Assembly (NCBI RefSeq): GCF_021401125.1
Contig: NZ_JACBFQ010000001.1
Span: forward strand, 496,001 to 560,000
Source of the DNA: Xanthobacter sp. NM-59
GTDB lineage: Bacteria > Pseudomonadota > Alphaproteobacteria > Rhizobiales > Xanthobacteraceae
Length of the DNA stretch: 64,000 nucleotides
Direction: 5' to 3'
Shown: in pieces, positions 30,579 to 38,887 of the stretch
How positions within the stretch are numbered: position 1 is the first letter of the stretch
How the letters are laid out: each line of letters opens with the position of its first letter
Program-made: the position numbers and the translations under genes
The notes under the pieces: model-generated
The model's input: the letters and a program-made list of their open reading frames with translations, nothing else
What the model was told of the DNA's origin: nothing
The model's database searches: none

Positions 30579-31118
30579 ATGACGAAATTCGGTCCGAATC
30601 TGGAATTGCCGGCTGAAGTGCGTGCCGTCGCGGAAAAGAATGTCGCCCAGGCCCGCGAGGCATTCGAGACGCTCTTCAAAAGCACGCGCGATGCGGTTGG
30701 CGACAGCGAAGGCGGGCTTGAGGAAGTGCGCTCCGGTGCCAAGGACCTGCGCCAGAAGGCGATCGGCCTGATGGAAGCCAATATGGAGGCGGGTTTCGAC
30801 TTCCTGCAGAAGCTCGTTACGGCCAAGACACCCCAGGAGATGCTCAGCCTTCAGGCCGAATTCCTCTCCAGCCAGGTGGAAAAGGTGGCCGAGCAGGCCA
30901 AGACGCTCGGGGCGGACGCCAAGTCGCTCGGCGAGACCGCGGCACGCTCCTTCGACGAGCGGGCTCGGGTGCTGGCGGATCGGGTGCGGGAGCTTTCCGC
31001 CGCTGCCGCCAAGAGCGCCCAGAGCGCCGCCGAGGATCTGAAGACCATGGGTGAGAGCGTGATGAACGAAGCCAAGGCCAAGGCTGGCCAGGCCTTCAAT
31101 CCCACCCAGAAGGGCTGA
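30579..31118 (+). CDS. Phasin (PHA granule-associated protein)
   Basis: 179 residues, almost all amphipathic helix (LPAEVRAVAEKNVAQAREAFETLFKSTRDAV...FDFLQKLVTAKTPQEMLSLQAEFLSSQVEKVAEQAKTLG). The LVTAKTPQEMLSLQAEF segment is the phasin signature. Coats polyhydroxyalkanoate granules. GAGGAG sits 8 bases before the ATG at 30579. A second phasin gene follows on the same strand, and no PHA synthase gene is in the window. Confidence 0.9.
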   Translation: MTKFGPNLELPAEVRAVAEKNVAQAREAFETLFKSTRDAVGDSEGGLEEVRSGAKDLRQKAIGLMEANMEAGFDFLQKLVTAKTPQEMLSLQAEFLSSQVEKVAEQAKTLGADAKSLGETAARSFDERARVLADRVRELSAAAAKSAQSAAEDLKTMGESVMNEAKAKAGQAFNPTQKG

Positions 31119-31354
31119 GGCGCTTACCGCAGTTTTTGTTTTTATTGTGCGGCGCAAGATTGCTTTTGCGCCGCACCTCACCTTCGGCTATATCTAAAGC
31201 TGTCGAGGCAAGGCTCCGAACATCTCTATTTCGTGGCCGGTTTTCCGTTTTCCGAGGCTCCTTCCGTTGCGCGGGGGAGGAGTTCTGGAGATCGGCGCCG
31301 GTTGGAGACTTGCTTTCCTGTGCGAAATGACCCCGCGCGCGGCCCGAGGATGAA

Positions 31355-31825
31355 ATGAGCGATTCCTTCATCAAGGCGTATCAGGACCAGATCGAAGCTG
31401 CAAAGAAGGCCTTCTCGGCCAATGGCGTGCCGCCCGTCGAGGTGCCGCCGGCCGTCCGCGAGATCGCCGAGAAGGGCCTCGCCACGCTGCGCGAGAACTA
31501 TGAGAAGCTGAAGGCTTCGGCCGAGCAGGTGAACTCGACCCTCGAGACCACCTATACGACCGCCAGCAAGGGCATTGCCGAGTACAATGCCAAGGTGCTG
31601 GAGGCCATGCAGTCGAACGTGAACTCCACCTTCGACTACTTCAATTCGCTGCTGCAGACCAAGAGCATGGCCGACGCCGTGGAGCTGTCCACCAGCCACG
31701 CGCGCAAGCAGTTCGAGACGGTCAGCGGCCAGGCCAAGGAGCTCACCTCCCTGGCGCAGAAGGTGGCGGCGGAATCTTCCGAGCCCATCAAGAGCTCGCT
31801 TGAGAAGAACACGCCGGCCGCCTGA
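31355..31825 (+). CDS. Second phasin
   Basis: 156 residues, helical, with the same layout as the upstream phasin (VREIAEKGLATLRENYEKLKASAEQVNSTLETTYTTASKGIAEYNAKVLEAMQSNVNSTFDYFNSLLQTKSMADAVELSTSHARKQFETVSGQAKELTSLAQKVAAE). The spacing of 236 bp, and an ATG at 31355 without strong SD, suggest its own promoter. Rho-independent terminator 44 bp downstream. Confidence 0.9.
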   Translation: MSDSFIKAYQDQIEAAKKAFSANGVPPVEVPPAVREIAEKGLATLRENYEKLKASAEQVNSTLETTYTTASKGIAEYNAKVLEAMQSNVNSTFDYFNSLLQTKSMADAVELSTSHARKQFETVSGQAKELTSLAQKVAAESSEPIKSSLEKNTPAA

Positions 31826-31868
31826 GGGCCTCGGCCTGGTCAATCGAAGCGTTTTCGCACGGAACATG

Positions 31869-31894
31869 GGGCGCCCTTCAGGGGCGCCCTTTTT
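31869..31894 (+). terminator. Rho-independent terminator after phasins
   Basis: GGGCGCCC-TTCAG-GGGCGCCC stem-loop followed by TTTTT. Ends the phasin transcript. Confidence 0.85.
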
Positions 31895-31938
31895 CGTGGC
31901 GGCGTCGTAGCCGAGCCCTCCTCCGCCGAGCCCCTCTC

Positions 31939-33111
31939 TCAGGTCAGCTCGCGCATGGCGGCGTCGATGCCCTCGACGGTGAGTGGGAACATGCGGTTTT
32001 CCATGATGTGGGCGACAAGCCGGATGGAATCCGTGTAGCCCCAGTGGCTTTCCTGAACGGGATTGAGCCAAACGGCGTTGGGGTAGGTGGCCAGCAGCCG
32101 ATCCAGCCACACCTTCCCCGGCTCGGCGTTGTTATGCTCCACCGAGCCGTTCGCATACATGATCTCATAGGGGCCCATGGACGCGTCGCCCACGAAGATC
32201 AGCTTGTAGTCGCTGCCGTACGTGTGCAGCACGTCGTGGAGCGCGATGCGCTCGCTGGACCGGCGGGCATTGGAGCGCCACACGCTTTCATAGACGCAAT
32301 TGTGGAAATAGAAGTGCTCCAGATACTTGAACTCTGAGCGTGCCGCCGAGAACAGCTCCTCGCATTGGCCGATGTGCCAGTCCATGGAGCCGCCGACATC
32401 CAGGAACAGCAGCACTTTTACCGCATTGCGCCGCTCCGGGCGGAGCTTTACGTCGAGATAGCCGGCGCGGGCGGTCTCGCGGATGGTGCCTTCCAGATCG
32501 AGCTCTTCCGGCGCGCCCACGCGCGCGAACTTGCGCAGGCGGCGCAGGGCCACCTTGATGTTGCGCGTGCCCAGCTCCACCCCGTCGTCGAGGTCGCGAA
32601 ACTCGCGCTTGTCCCACACCTTCACGGCGCGGAAGTTGCGGTTGCCGTCCTGGCCGATCCGGATGCCTTCGGGATTGTAGCCGTAGGCGCCGAAGGGGGA
32701 GGTGCCGCCGGTGCCGATCCACTTGTTGCCGCCCTGGTGTCGCTCCTTCTGCTCCTTCAGGCGCTCGGCCAGGGTCTCCAAGAGCTTGTCGAGCCCGCCC
32801 AGGGCCTCGATCTGCTTCTTTTCTTCCTCGGTGAGGTGCTTTTCGGTGAGCTTGCGCAGCCAGTCCTCGGGAATGGAGTGGCCCTGCTCCCCCAGCGCGG
32901 CTTCCAGCCCCTTGAAGCACTGGCCGAACACCTGATCGAACTTGTCGAGATGCCGCTCATCCTTCACCAGGCTGGCGCGGGCGAGGTAGTAGAAGGTTTC
33001 CACCTGGCGCCCGGCAAGGTCCCGATCCATCGCTTCCATGAGCGTCAGGTATTCGCGCACCGAAACGGGCACGCCTGCGGTCTTCAGGGCCTCGAAGAAT
33101 GCAATGAACAT
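31939..33111 (-). CDS. CoxE-like VWA-domain protein
   Basis: 390 residues from the ATG at 33111 (AAGGAG upstream; the earlier in-frame ATG at 33144 is less likely). N-terminal half: FIAFFEALKTAGVPVSVREYLTLMEAMDRDL, typical of CoxE-like proteins that work with MoxR AAA ATPases. The VWA fold starts at VKVLLFLDVGGSMDWH, where the MIDAS motif DxGxS replaces the usual DxSxS. A GNKWIGTGGTSPFGAYGYNPEG stretch links the parts. No MoxR gene is next to it. The metallophosphatase gene lies upstream on the same strand. Confidence 0.85.
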   Translation of the reverse strand: MFIAFFEALKTAGVPVSVREYLTLMEAMDRDLAGRQVETFYYLARASLVKDERHLDKFDQVFGQCFKGLEAALGEQGHSIPEDWLRKLTEKHLTEEEKKQIEALGGLDKLLETLAERLKEQKERHQGGNKWIGTGGTSPFGAYGYNPEGIRIGQDGNRNFRAVKVWDKREFRDLDDGVELGTRNIKVALRRLRKFARVGAPEELDLEGTIRETARAGYLDVKLRPERRNAVKVLLFLDVGGSMDWHIGQCEELFSAARSEFKYLEHFYFHNCVYESVWRSNARRSSERIALHDVLHTYGSDYKLIFVGDASMGPYEIMYANGSVEHNNAEPGKVWLDRLLATYPNAVWLNPVQESHWGYTDSIRLVAHIMENRMFPLTVEGIDAAMRELT

Positions 33112-33175
33112 GGCGCACGGCTCCTTCCCGCCGTAGTGAAGCACGATGGGGCAGGGGCCGCCACCGGCCGGGTCC

Positions 33176-33937
33176 TCAGGTGGAGAGGATGCCGCGGCTG
33201 GCTCCGTCGAGGACGAGGCACGTCAGGCGGCCGGAGAAGACCGCGCCGGTATCGATGCCGATGCGGTTGGCACGCATGTCGGGCTCGTTCACCGGGGTGT
33301 GGCCGTGGACCACCATGTGGCTGAACGCCTCCCGGTGGTCGAGGAAGTCGTGGCGGATCCACAGGCAGTCGCGGCGCTTCTGGTCCTCGATGGCGATGCC
33401 CGGCCGCAGGCCCGCATGGACAAAGACGTAATCGCCACTGACGAAGGTGGTGCCCAGCTTCTTCAGGAAGGTGACGTGGCTCTCGGGCATGGCCCGGCGC
33501 CAGCTTTGCCAAAGGTCGTGTTCCTCCAGCTCGTCCGCCGGAGTGGTGATGGGCGGCAGGTAGGAGAGTGCCGCCGGCCGGCCGCCGACCGAGGTCCAAT
33601 GCAAAAAGGCGTCGAACGAGCGGTACGCCTCCAGCATCATGTCCTCGTGGTTGCCGGAAAGGCAGATGGCGCCGCGCTCCTGCTGGCGCTGCATCAGGTT
33701 CTCGATCACCCCCGCCGTGGCGGGGCCGCGGTCCACATAGTCGCCGAGATAGACCTCGGTATGGGCCATGTGCGGGTGGCACGCCTGATCGGCCTCCATC
33801 TTCCGCTGCAGCTCCTGCAACAGATCGATCTTGCCGTGAATGTCCCCCACCGCGTAGACCCGCACGCCGTCCGCCACATAAGGAGGCCGCTCCGCATCCA
33901 AAGTGGTTCTGTGCGCCGCTGCCTGCACAATGGCCAT
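33176..33937 (-). CDS. PP1-like metallophosphoesterase (serine/threonine phosphatase)
   Basis: 253 residues. Metal-binding motifs in order: GDIHGKIDLLQEL, GDYVDRGPATAGVIE, GNHEDMMLE, VFVHAGLRPG, VVHGHTP. All are intact, so it is probably active with two metal ions. Similar to phage lambda/PrpA phosphatases. Whether the substrate is a phosphoprotein or a small phosphoester such as diadenosine tetraphosphate is unknown. 64 bp upstream of the CoxE-like gene, so possibly one operon. Confidence 0.92.
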   Translation of the reverse strand: MAIVQAAAHRTTLDAERPPYVADGVRVYAVGDIHGKIDLLQELQRKMEADQACHPHMAHTEVYLGDYVDRGPATAGVIENLMQRQQERGAICLSGNHEDMMLEAYRSFDAFLHWTSVGGRPAALSYLPPITTPADELEEHDLWQSWRRAMPESHVTFLKKLGTTFVSGDYVFVHAGLRPGIAIEDQKRRDCLWIRHDFLDHREAFSHMVVHGHTPVNEPDMRANRIGIDTGAVFSGRLTCLVLDGASRGILST

Positions 33938-34106
33938 GGGTGATTCGTCTCCGGTCGATGCGTGTGCGCTGCAGCACCAGTGTACGAGGTGAGTCGCTCG
34001 GGCTGTAGTGCGAAAATGAAGGTGGGCGCTGCCGGCTCATAATTTGCCGCGAGTGGTGTTTTGGTAAGGCATCGTCCTGGCGCGAAGGGATAGGGGACCA
34101 TTGGGG

Positions 34107-35072
34107 ATGGCGTTCGACCTTACGGCGGTGGCCATGATTTTCGAGGCGCTGCTGGGCTATCCCGATGCGCTGGTGCGCCGGATCGGCCATCCCGTGATGT
34201 GGATCGGCCGGTTGATCGCCACCCTCGACCGGCATTGGAACCGGCCGGAGCTGTCCGATGGGCGTCGCAGGTTGCTGGGCGTGCTGACCGTTTGCCTGCT
34301 GGTCCTCGCCGCCGCCCTTCCCGCTGCGGGGCTGGAAGCCGGTCTGCGCGTTCTCCCTTTCGGCTGCGTTCTCGCAGGGCTGCTGGGCAGCACGCTGGTG
34401 GCGCAGCGCTCGCTCCATTGGCATGTGGCGCGCGTAGCGGATGCGCTGGAAAGCGGCGGGCTGGAGGCGGGGCGCGAGGCGGTGAGCCATATTGTGGGCC
34501 GCGATCCCCAGCGGCTCGACGAAGCGGGCGTGGCCCGCGCCGCCATCGAGAGCCTTGCCGAGAATTTCTCGGACGGCATCGTGGCGCCCGTGCTGTGGAT
34601 GGCCGTTGGCGGCCTGGCCGGTGGCGCCGCCTACAAGGCGCTGAACACAGCCGACAGCATGATCGGCCACCTGACCCCCCGCCACGCCGCCTTCGGCTGG
34701 GCGGCGGCGCGGTCGGACGATTATGTGAACCTGCCCGCATCGCGGCTGGCGTGCGGCCTCATCATCGCGGCAGCGGCGCTGCTGCCGGGGGCGGCGGCGG
34801 GCGAAGCCTATCGCGCCATGCGGCGGGATGCGCCCCGCCACCGCTCTCCCAACGCCGGCTGGTCCGAGGCGGCCATGGCGGGCGCGCTGGGCGTAAAGCT
34901 GAACGGCCCCAAGGTGTATGGCGGCGTGTTCACGGAGGACGCCTATATGGGCGACGGCCGCCGCGAGGTGACTGCGGCGGACATCCGCCGCGCCCTCCGG
35001 CTCTATCGGGTGGCGGATGGGCTGCTGATCGCGCTGGTGAGCAGCCTTGCCTTGCTGACGGCCCTGGCTTGA
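34107..35072 (+). CDS. cobD: Adenosylcobinamide-phosphate synthase (CobD/CbiB)
   Basis: 321-residue inner-membrane protein that attaches aminopropanol(-phosphate) to adenosylcobyric acid in B12 synthesis. Signatures: FEALLGYPDALVRRIGHPVMWIGRLIATLDRHWN, HIVGRDPQRLDEAGVARAAIESLAENFSDGIVAPVLWMAVGGLAGGAAYKALNTADSMIGH. Hydrophobic throughout. ATG 34107 chosen over an in-frame TTG two codons earlier. Divergent from the phosphatase and facing cobU. No B12-riboswitch core is visible ahead of it. Confidence 0.93.
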   Translation: MAFDLTAVAMIFEALLGYPDALVRRIGHPVMWIGRLIATLDRHWNRPELSDGRRRLLGVLTVCLLVLAAALPAAGLEAGLRVLPFGCVLAGLLGSTLVAQRSLHWHVARVADALESGGLEAGREAVSHIVGRDPQRLDEAGVARAAIESLAENFSDGIVAPVLWMAVGGLAGGAAYKALNTADSMIGHLTPRHAAFGWAAARSDDYVNLPASRLACGLIIAAAALLPGAAAGEAYRAMRRDAPRHRSPNAGWSEAAMAGALGVKLNGPKVYGGVFTEDAYMGDGRREVTAADIRRALRLYRVADGLLIALVSSLALLTALA

Positions 35073-35141
35073 TGGGCCTTTGGTGAAGCCAGCGCGGCGG
35101 TTGAGCGAACGCTGGCGGCGGGTGACGGCGGAGGGATGGTC

Positions 35142-35654
35142 TCAGCCGCCTTTCACCACCATGGGCAGGCCCGCCACCATGAACAGCACCTGATCCGCCT
35201 TGCGCGCGAGGCGCTGGTTGAGCCGCCCGGCGGCATCGCGGAAGCGCCGCGCCAGTGCATTGTCGGGCACGATCCCAAGCCCCACCTCATTGGCTACGCA
35301 CACCGTCAGCCCCCGGCGGCGCGTGAGGGCGTCCTCGAGCCCCGCCGCTTCAGCGTCCAGATCGTGGTCGGCCAGCAGATGGTTGGTGAGCCACAGGGTC
35401 AGGCAGTCCACCAGGGCCGGCTGCCCGGGCGGCAGGGCATCCAGCGTTCGGGCGAGGGCGAGCGGCGTGTCGTGGGTCTGCCAGCCGTCACCACGCTGGG
35501 CGCGGTGCAGGGCGATGCGCTCGGCCATTTCCTTGTCCAGCGCCTCGGCGGTCGCCAGATAGGCCCAGGGGCCAGCCTCGGCGGTCACGAGCCGCTCGGC
35601 CTCCCCGCTCTTGCCGGACCGCGCGCCGCCGAGAACCAGGACGAGCCGGCTCAC
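35142..35654 (-). CDS. cobU: Bifunctional adenosylcobinamide kinase/guanylyltransferase
   Basis: 170 residues (CobP/CobU). P-loop LGGARSGKSGEAERL, VDCLTLWLTNHLL and VANEVGLGIVPDNALARRFRDAAGRLNQRLA are the family marks; it makes Ado-cobinamide-GDP. The start is GTG at 35654, with GGGGAG seven bases upstream; the open frame upstream runs through a tandem 15-bp repeat and is not coding. Convergent with cobD. Confidence 0.92.
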   Translation of the reverse strand: MSRLVLVLGGARSGKSGEAERLVTAEAGPWAYLATAEALDKEMAERIALHRAQRGDGWQTHDTPLALARTLDALPPGQPALVDCLTLWLTNHLLADHDLDAEAAGLEDALTRRRGLTVCVANEVGLGIVPDNALARRFRDAAGRLNQRLARKADQVLFMVAGLPMVVKGG

Positions 35655-35670
35655 GCCGCGTCTCCCCAAA

Positions 35671-35706
35671 GGAGCGATTGTCCTTGGAGCGATTGTCCTT
35701 GGAGCG
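35671..35706. repeat. Tandem 15-bp repeat
   Basis: Two exact copies of GGAGCGATTGTCCTT (35671-35685, 35686-35700) and the first six bases of a third. It lies immediately upstream of the cobU ribosome site. Confidence 0.9.
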
Positions 35707-35824
35707 CCCGGCCTTCCGCCGCCCCACCCTGGGCATTGCTGCTCACCATCGCTTTTGATTCCCACCCTGCCATGCGGATGCCGGCGGCCCGCGCGGCCGG
35801 CGAAGTTGGGCGTTCTAGAGCATT

Positions 35825-35848
35825 TCCCGTTTCCACGGAAACGTGGGA
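35825..35848. repeat. Palindromic element in the cobU-argE gap
   Basis: TCCC-GTTTCC-AC-GGAAAC-G-TGGGA, a near-perfect hairpin preceded by TCTAGAGCATT. This looks like the dispersed intergenic palindromes common in Rhizobiales. Only one full copy is seen in this window. Confidence 0.45.
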
Positions 35849-35985
35849 ACGCGCCTCGCGCATTCTGCGGACGCCCTTTTCAGCGCAGGCCCCAGGGGGC
35901 GCGGGCATTGGCGAATTTAGTGCACCGCGGAAGTCATGATCCGGCGCTATAGTCGCGGCTCGATCACCACGGAGTGACCAGCACA

Positions 35986-37143
35986 ATGGCGGCCGAGCTC
36001 ACGTTGGAGTGGCTTTCGCGTCTCGTCGGCTTCGACACCACCAGCCGGAATTCCAACCTTGCCTTGGTGGAGGCGGTCGAGGCCTTCTTCCGGGCCCAGG
36101 GTGTCGCCTTCGAGCGGGTGGAGGATGAGGCCGAGGGCAAGGCCGCGCTCATCGCCACCGTCGGCCCGCGCGATGTGCCGGGCATCGTGCTTTCCGGCCA
36201 CACGGACGTGGTGCCGGTGGATGGACAGAACTGGACCAGCGATCCCTTCACCCTCTCCGCGCGCGACGGCCGCCTGTATGGGCGCGGGACCTGCGACATG
36301 AAGGGCTTCCTGGCGGTCTGCCTGGGGCTGGTGCCGGAAATGCGCGGGCGGGAGCTGAAGAAGCCCATCCATCTCGCACTGTCTTATGACGAGGAAGTGG
36401 GCTGCCTGGGCGTGCGGCCCATGCTGGCGCACATGGTTGCGCGGGGCTACCGGCCGGAAGGCTGCATCGTGGGTGAGCCGACGATGATGCAGGTGGTGAT
36501 TGGCCACAAGGCCAAGCGGTCGCTGCGCACCATCGTCACCGGCTGCGGCGGCCACTCCTCCCGCGCGCCGGAGCTGGTGAACGCGGTGGAAGCCGCCGCC
36601 CTCATCGCCGCGCGGGTGGTGGCGCTGGGCGAGCGTCTCTCCAGCGAGGGCCGGCGCGATCCGCTCTACGACATCCCCACCTCCACTGCCCATGTGGGCA
36701 CGCTGCACGGCGGCACCGCGCTCAACATCGTGCCCGACCACGCCGCCATGACCTGGGAGGTTCGCGCTCTGCCGGAAGAGGATATCGACGCCCTCGTGGC
36801 CGAAGTGGTCGATTATGCGCGCAATGAACTGGAACCGGCCATGAAGGCGCGGATGCCGGAGGCGGGCATCGAGTTCATCACCACCGCTGCTTTTCCCGGC
36901 CTGTCGGCCGATCCCGGCGCCCCCATCGCGACGCTGGCGAAGCGCTGGGCGGGGCGCAACGACCACGCCAAGGTGGCCTATGGCACCGAGGCCGGCCTGT
37001 TCGTGGAGATCGCCGACATCCCCACCGTGGTGTGCGGGCCCGGCTCCATCGTTCAGGCCCACCAGCCGGACGAATATGTGGACCTTTCGCAGATCGAGGC
37101 GTGCGAAAGCTTCGTGCGCAAGGTCATCGATTATTGCGCGTGA
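35986..37143 (+). CDS. argE: Acetylornithine deacetylase
   Basis: M20-family metallo-hydrolase, 385 residues, that removes acetyl from N-acetylornithine. LSGHTDVVPVDGQNWTSDPF, GRGTCDMKGFLAVCLG, and SYDEEVGCLGVRPML carry the metal ligands and catalytic Glu; GTEAGLF and HQPDEYV close the site. CGGAGTG upstream favours ATG 35986 over an in-frame GTG four codons earlier. Other arg genes are not nearby, so a related amidase role cannot be excluded. Confidence 0.9.
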   Translation: MAAELTLEWLSRLVGFDTTSRNSNLALVEAVEAFFRAQGVAFERVEDEAEGKAALIATVGPRDVPGIVLSGHTDVVPVDGQNWTSDPFTLSARDGRLYGRGTCDMKGFLAVCLGLVPEMRGRELKKPIHLALSYDEEVGCLGVRPMLAHMVARGYRPEGCIVGEPTMMQVVIGHKAKRSLRTIVTGCGGHSSRAPELVNAVEAAALIAARVVALGERLSSEGRRDPLYDIPTSTAHVGTLHGGTALNIVPDHAAMTWEVRALPEEDIDALVAEVVDYARNELEPAMKARMPEAGIEFITTAAFPGLSADPGAPIATLAKRWAGRNDHAKVAYGTEAGLFVEIADIPTVVCGPGSIVQAHQPDEYVDLSQIEACESFVRKVIDYCA

Positions 37144-37152
37144 GCGCGCGGC

Positions 37153-37371
37153 TCACACTTCGAATGGGCCATCGCCGTCGCGCCGGGCCCTGTCGGCGTG
37201 GAGCTCGCCGCCGGTGGCGACGTTCTCCAGCTCATATTCCTCGATGAGGATGCGCACGCGCTCGGCGGGCAGGGCCAGCGTGCTGGCAACGGCATCTGTG
37301 ACTGCCGCAGCCAAGGCGCGCTTGTCCTCCAACGTCGGGCCGCGGGTGATGCGGATGGTGACCACGGGCAT
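37153..37371 (-). CDS. 4-oxalocrotonate tautomerase-family protein
   Basis: 72 residues. The catalytic Pro would be N-terminal after Met removal (MPVVTIRITRGPTLEDKRALAAAVTDAVASTLALPAERVRILIEEYELENVATGGEL). AAGGGGG upstream fixes ATG 37371. Small hexameric keto-enol tautomerases; specific substrate unknown. Last gene of the LPS-heptose operon in position, though functionally unlinked. Confidence 0.85.
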   Translation of the reverse strand: MPVVTIRITRGPTLEDKRALAAAVTDAVASTLALPAERVRILIEEYELENVATGGELHADRARRDGDGPFEV

Positions 37372-37429
37372 CACAAACCCCCTTCTTGCGGGCACTGGTG
37401 GCGGCTGCGCGCCTCAGGTGCGTGCCTCC

Positions 37430-38866
37430 TCAGGTGCGTGCCTTGGCCACCAGGGCCGAGGTGGAGCGCCCCGCCACCAGCGGCACCAGCGCCACGCGCC
37501 CGCCCCAGCTTTTGACGAGATCGCCGCCCACCACCTGGTCCTCGCGGTAATCCGCCCCCTTCACCACCACGTCCGGCTTCAGCAGGGCGATGGTTTCGTA
37601 GGGCGTATCCTCGTCGAACAGCACCACCAGGTCCACGCAGCGCAACGCGCCCATCACGCGCGCGCGGGCGGCCTCGTCCTGCACCGGGCGGCTCTCGCCC
37701 TTCAGCCGGCGCACCGAGGCATCGGTATTGAGGGCCACCACCAGCCGGTCCCCCTCCCGCGCCGCAGCTTCCAGCAGCGCGATGTGGCCGGGATGAAGCA
37801 GGTCGAAGCAGCCATTGGTGAACACCACGCGGGCGCCCGTCGCACGCCAGCCGGCGATGATGCCGGCCGCCTGCTCGCGGCTCACAAGGGCGCCATCCTC
37901 GGTGCCTTCGTGCATGGCCTCCTGCAGCGCGGCGGCGAGCTCCGCGCGCGTCACGACGGCGGTCCCCACCTTGCCGACGGCGACGGCGGCGGCTGCATTG
38001 GCGAAGTGCACGGAGGTTTCGAGGCTGTGACCCGAGGCCAGCGACACCGCCAGCGCCGCCAGCGCCGTGTCACCCGCGCCGGAGACGTCGAACACCTCTC
38101 GGGCCTTGGTGGGCACGTGCAGCACTCGCCCCTCGCGCCGCCACAGGGTCATGCCCTTCTCGGCGCGCGTCACCAGCACGTCGCCGCCGAACTGGGCGGC
38201 GGCGGCGGCGGCCGCGGCGGCGGCCTCCTCGTCGGTGGTGTCAGGAATGCCGGTCGCGGCCGCCAGCTCCAGCCGGTTGGGCGTGACGAGGCTGGCCCCC
38301 TGATAGGCCTCGAAGGTGCGCCGCTTGGGATCGACGATCACCGGAATGCCCTCGGCCCGCGCCGCGGCGATGGTGGCCGAGATCACCCGGTCGCTCAGCA
38401 CGCCCTTGGCGTAATCCGAGAGGACGACCACCCGGCTGCCTTTCACCGCCTCACGGGCGGCGGCCACCAGCGCGTCCTGGGCCTCCTCGGGCGGCGTGCC
38501 CTGGGGCTCGGCGTCGATGCGCACGATCTGCTGGCGCCCGCTCATCACGCGCGTCTTGGTGATGGTTGGCCGCTCGGGCATCGCCACGAGGCGGGAGAGG
38601 TCGATGCCGGAATAGGGCGCGAGTGCGTCCGCCAGGGCCGCGGCCTGGGCATCCGCCCCCACCAGGCCCACCAGCGTGACCGCCGCGCCGAGCGCGGCCG
38701 CGTTGGCGGCGACATTGGCCGCGCCACCGGGCACGATGCGCTCGGCCCCATGCAACAGCACCGGCACCGGGGCTTCCGGCGAGATGCGGGAGACGGAGCC
38801 GACGATATAGCGATCCACCATCACATCCCCGACGACGGTGATGCGCGGCGCGCCTTGATCAACCAT
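37430..38866 (-). CDS. hldE: Bifunctional heptose-7-phosphate kinase / heptose-1-phosphate adenylyltransferase
   Basis: 478 residues. N-terminal PfkB kinase (DVMVDRYIVGSVSRISPEAPVPVL, GGAANVAANAAALG, catalytic DVSGAGDTALAALA). C-terminal nucleotidyltransferase (VVFTNGCFDLLHPGHIALLEAAA, GESRPVQDEAARARVMGAL). Makes ADP-D-glycero-beta-D-manno-heptose for lipopolysaccharide core. A run of about nine Ala at residues 215-225 joins kinase strands. ATG 38866 follows GGTGAG; only 21 bp after hldD. Confidence 0.95.
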   Translation of the reverse strand: MVDQGAPRITVVGDVMVDRYIVGSVSRISPEAPVPVLLHGAERIVPGGAANVAANAAALGAAVTLVGLVGADAQAAALADALAPYSGIDLSRLVAMPERPTITKTRVMSGRQQIVRIDAEPQGTPPEEAQDALVAAAREAVKGSRVVVLSDYAKGVLSDRVISATIAAARAEGIPVIVDPKRRTFEAYQGASLVTPNRLELAAATGIPDTTDEEAAAAAAAAAAQFGGDVLVTRAEKGMTLWRREGRVLHVPTKAREVFDVSGAGDTALAALAVSLASGHSLETSVHFANAAAAVAVGKVGTAVVTRAELAAALQEAMHEGTEDGALVSREQAAGIIAGWRATGARVVFTNGCFDLLHPGHIALLEAAAREGDRLVVALNTDASVRRLKGESRPVQDEAARARVMGALRCVDLVVLFDEDTPYETIALLKPDVVVKGADYREDQVVGGDLVKSWGGRVALVPLVAGRSTSALVAKART

Positions 38867-38887
38867 GATGCACACTCACCGGGTTCT

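Larger units (their letters stand above)
35655..35985. other. 331-bp intergenic region between cobU and argE
   Basis: Divergent promoter space. It holds a tandem 15-bp repeat next to cobU and an imperfect hairpin at 35825-35848, both listed separately. I see no gene and no recognisable B12-box. Confidence 0.5.

Noticed and set aside
35655..35985. Cobalamin riboswitch before cob genes
   Set aside because: No B12-box-like sequence is visible here or ahead of cobD (33938-34106).
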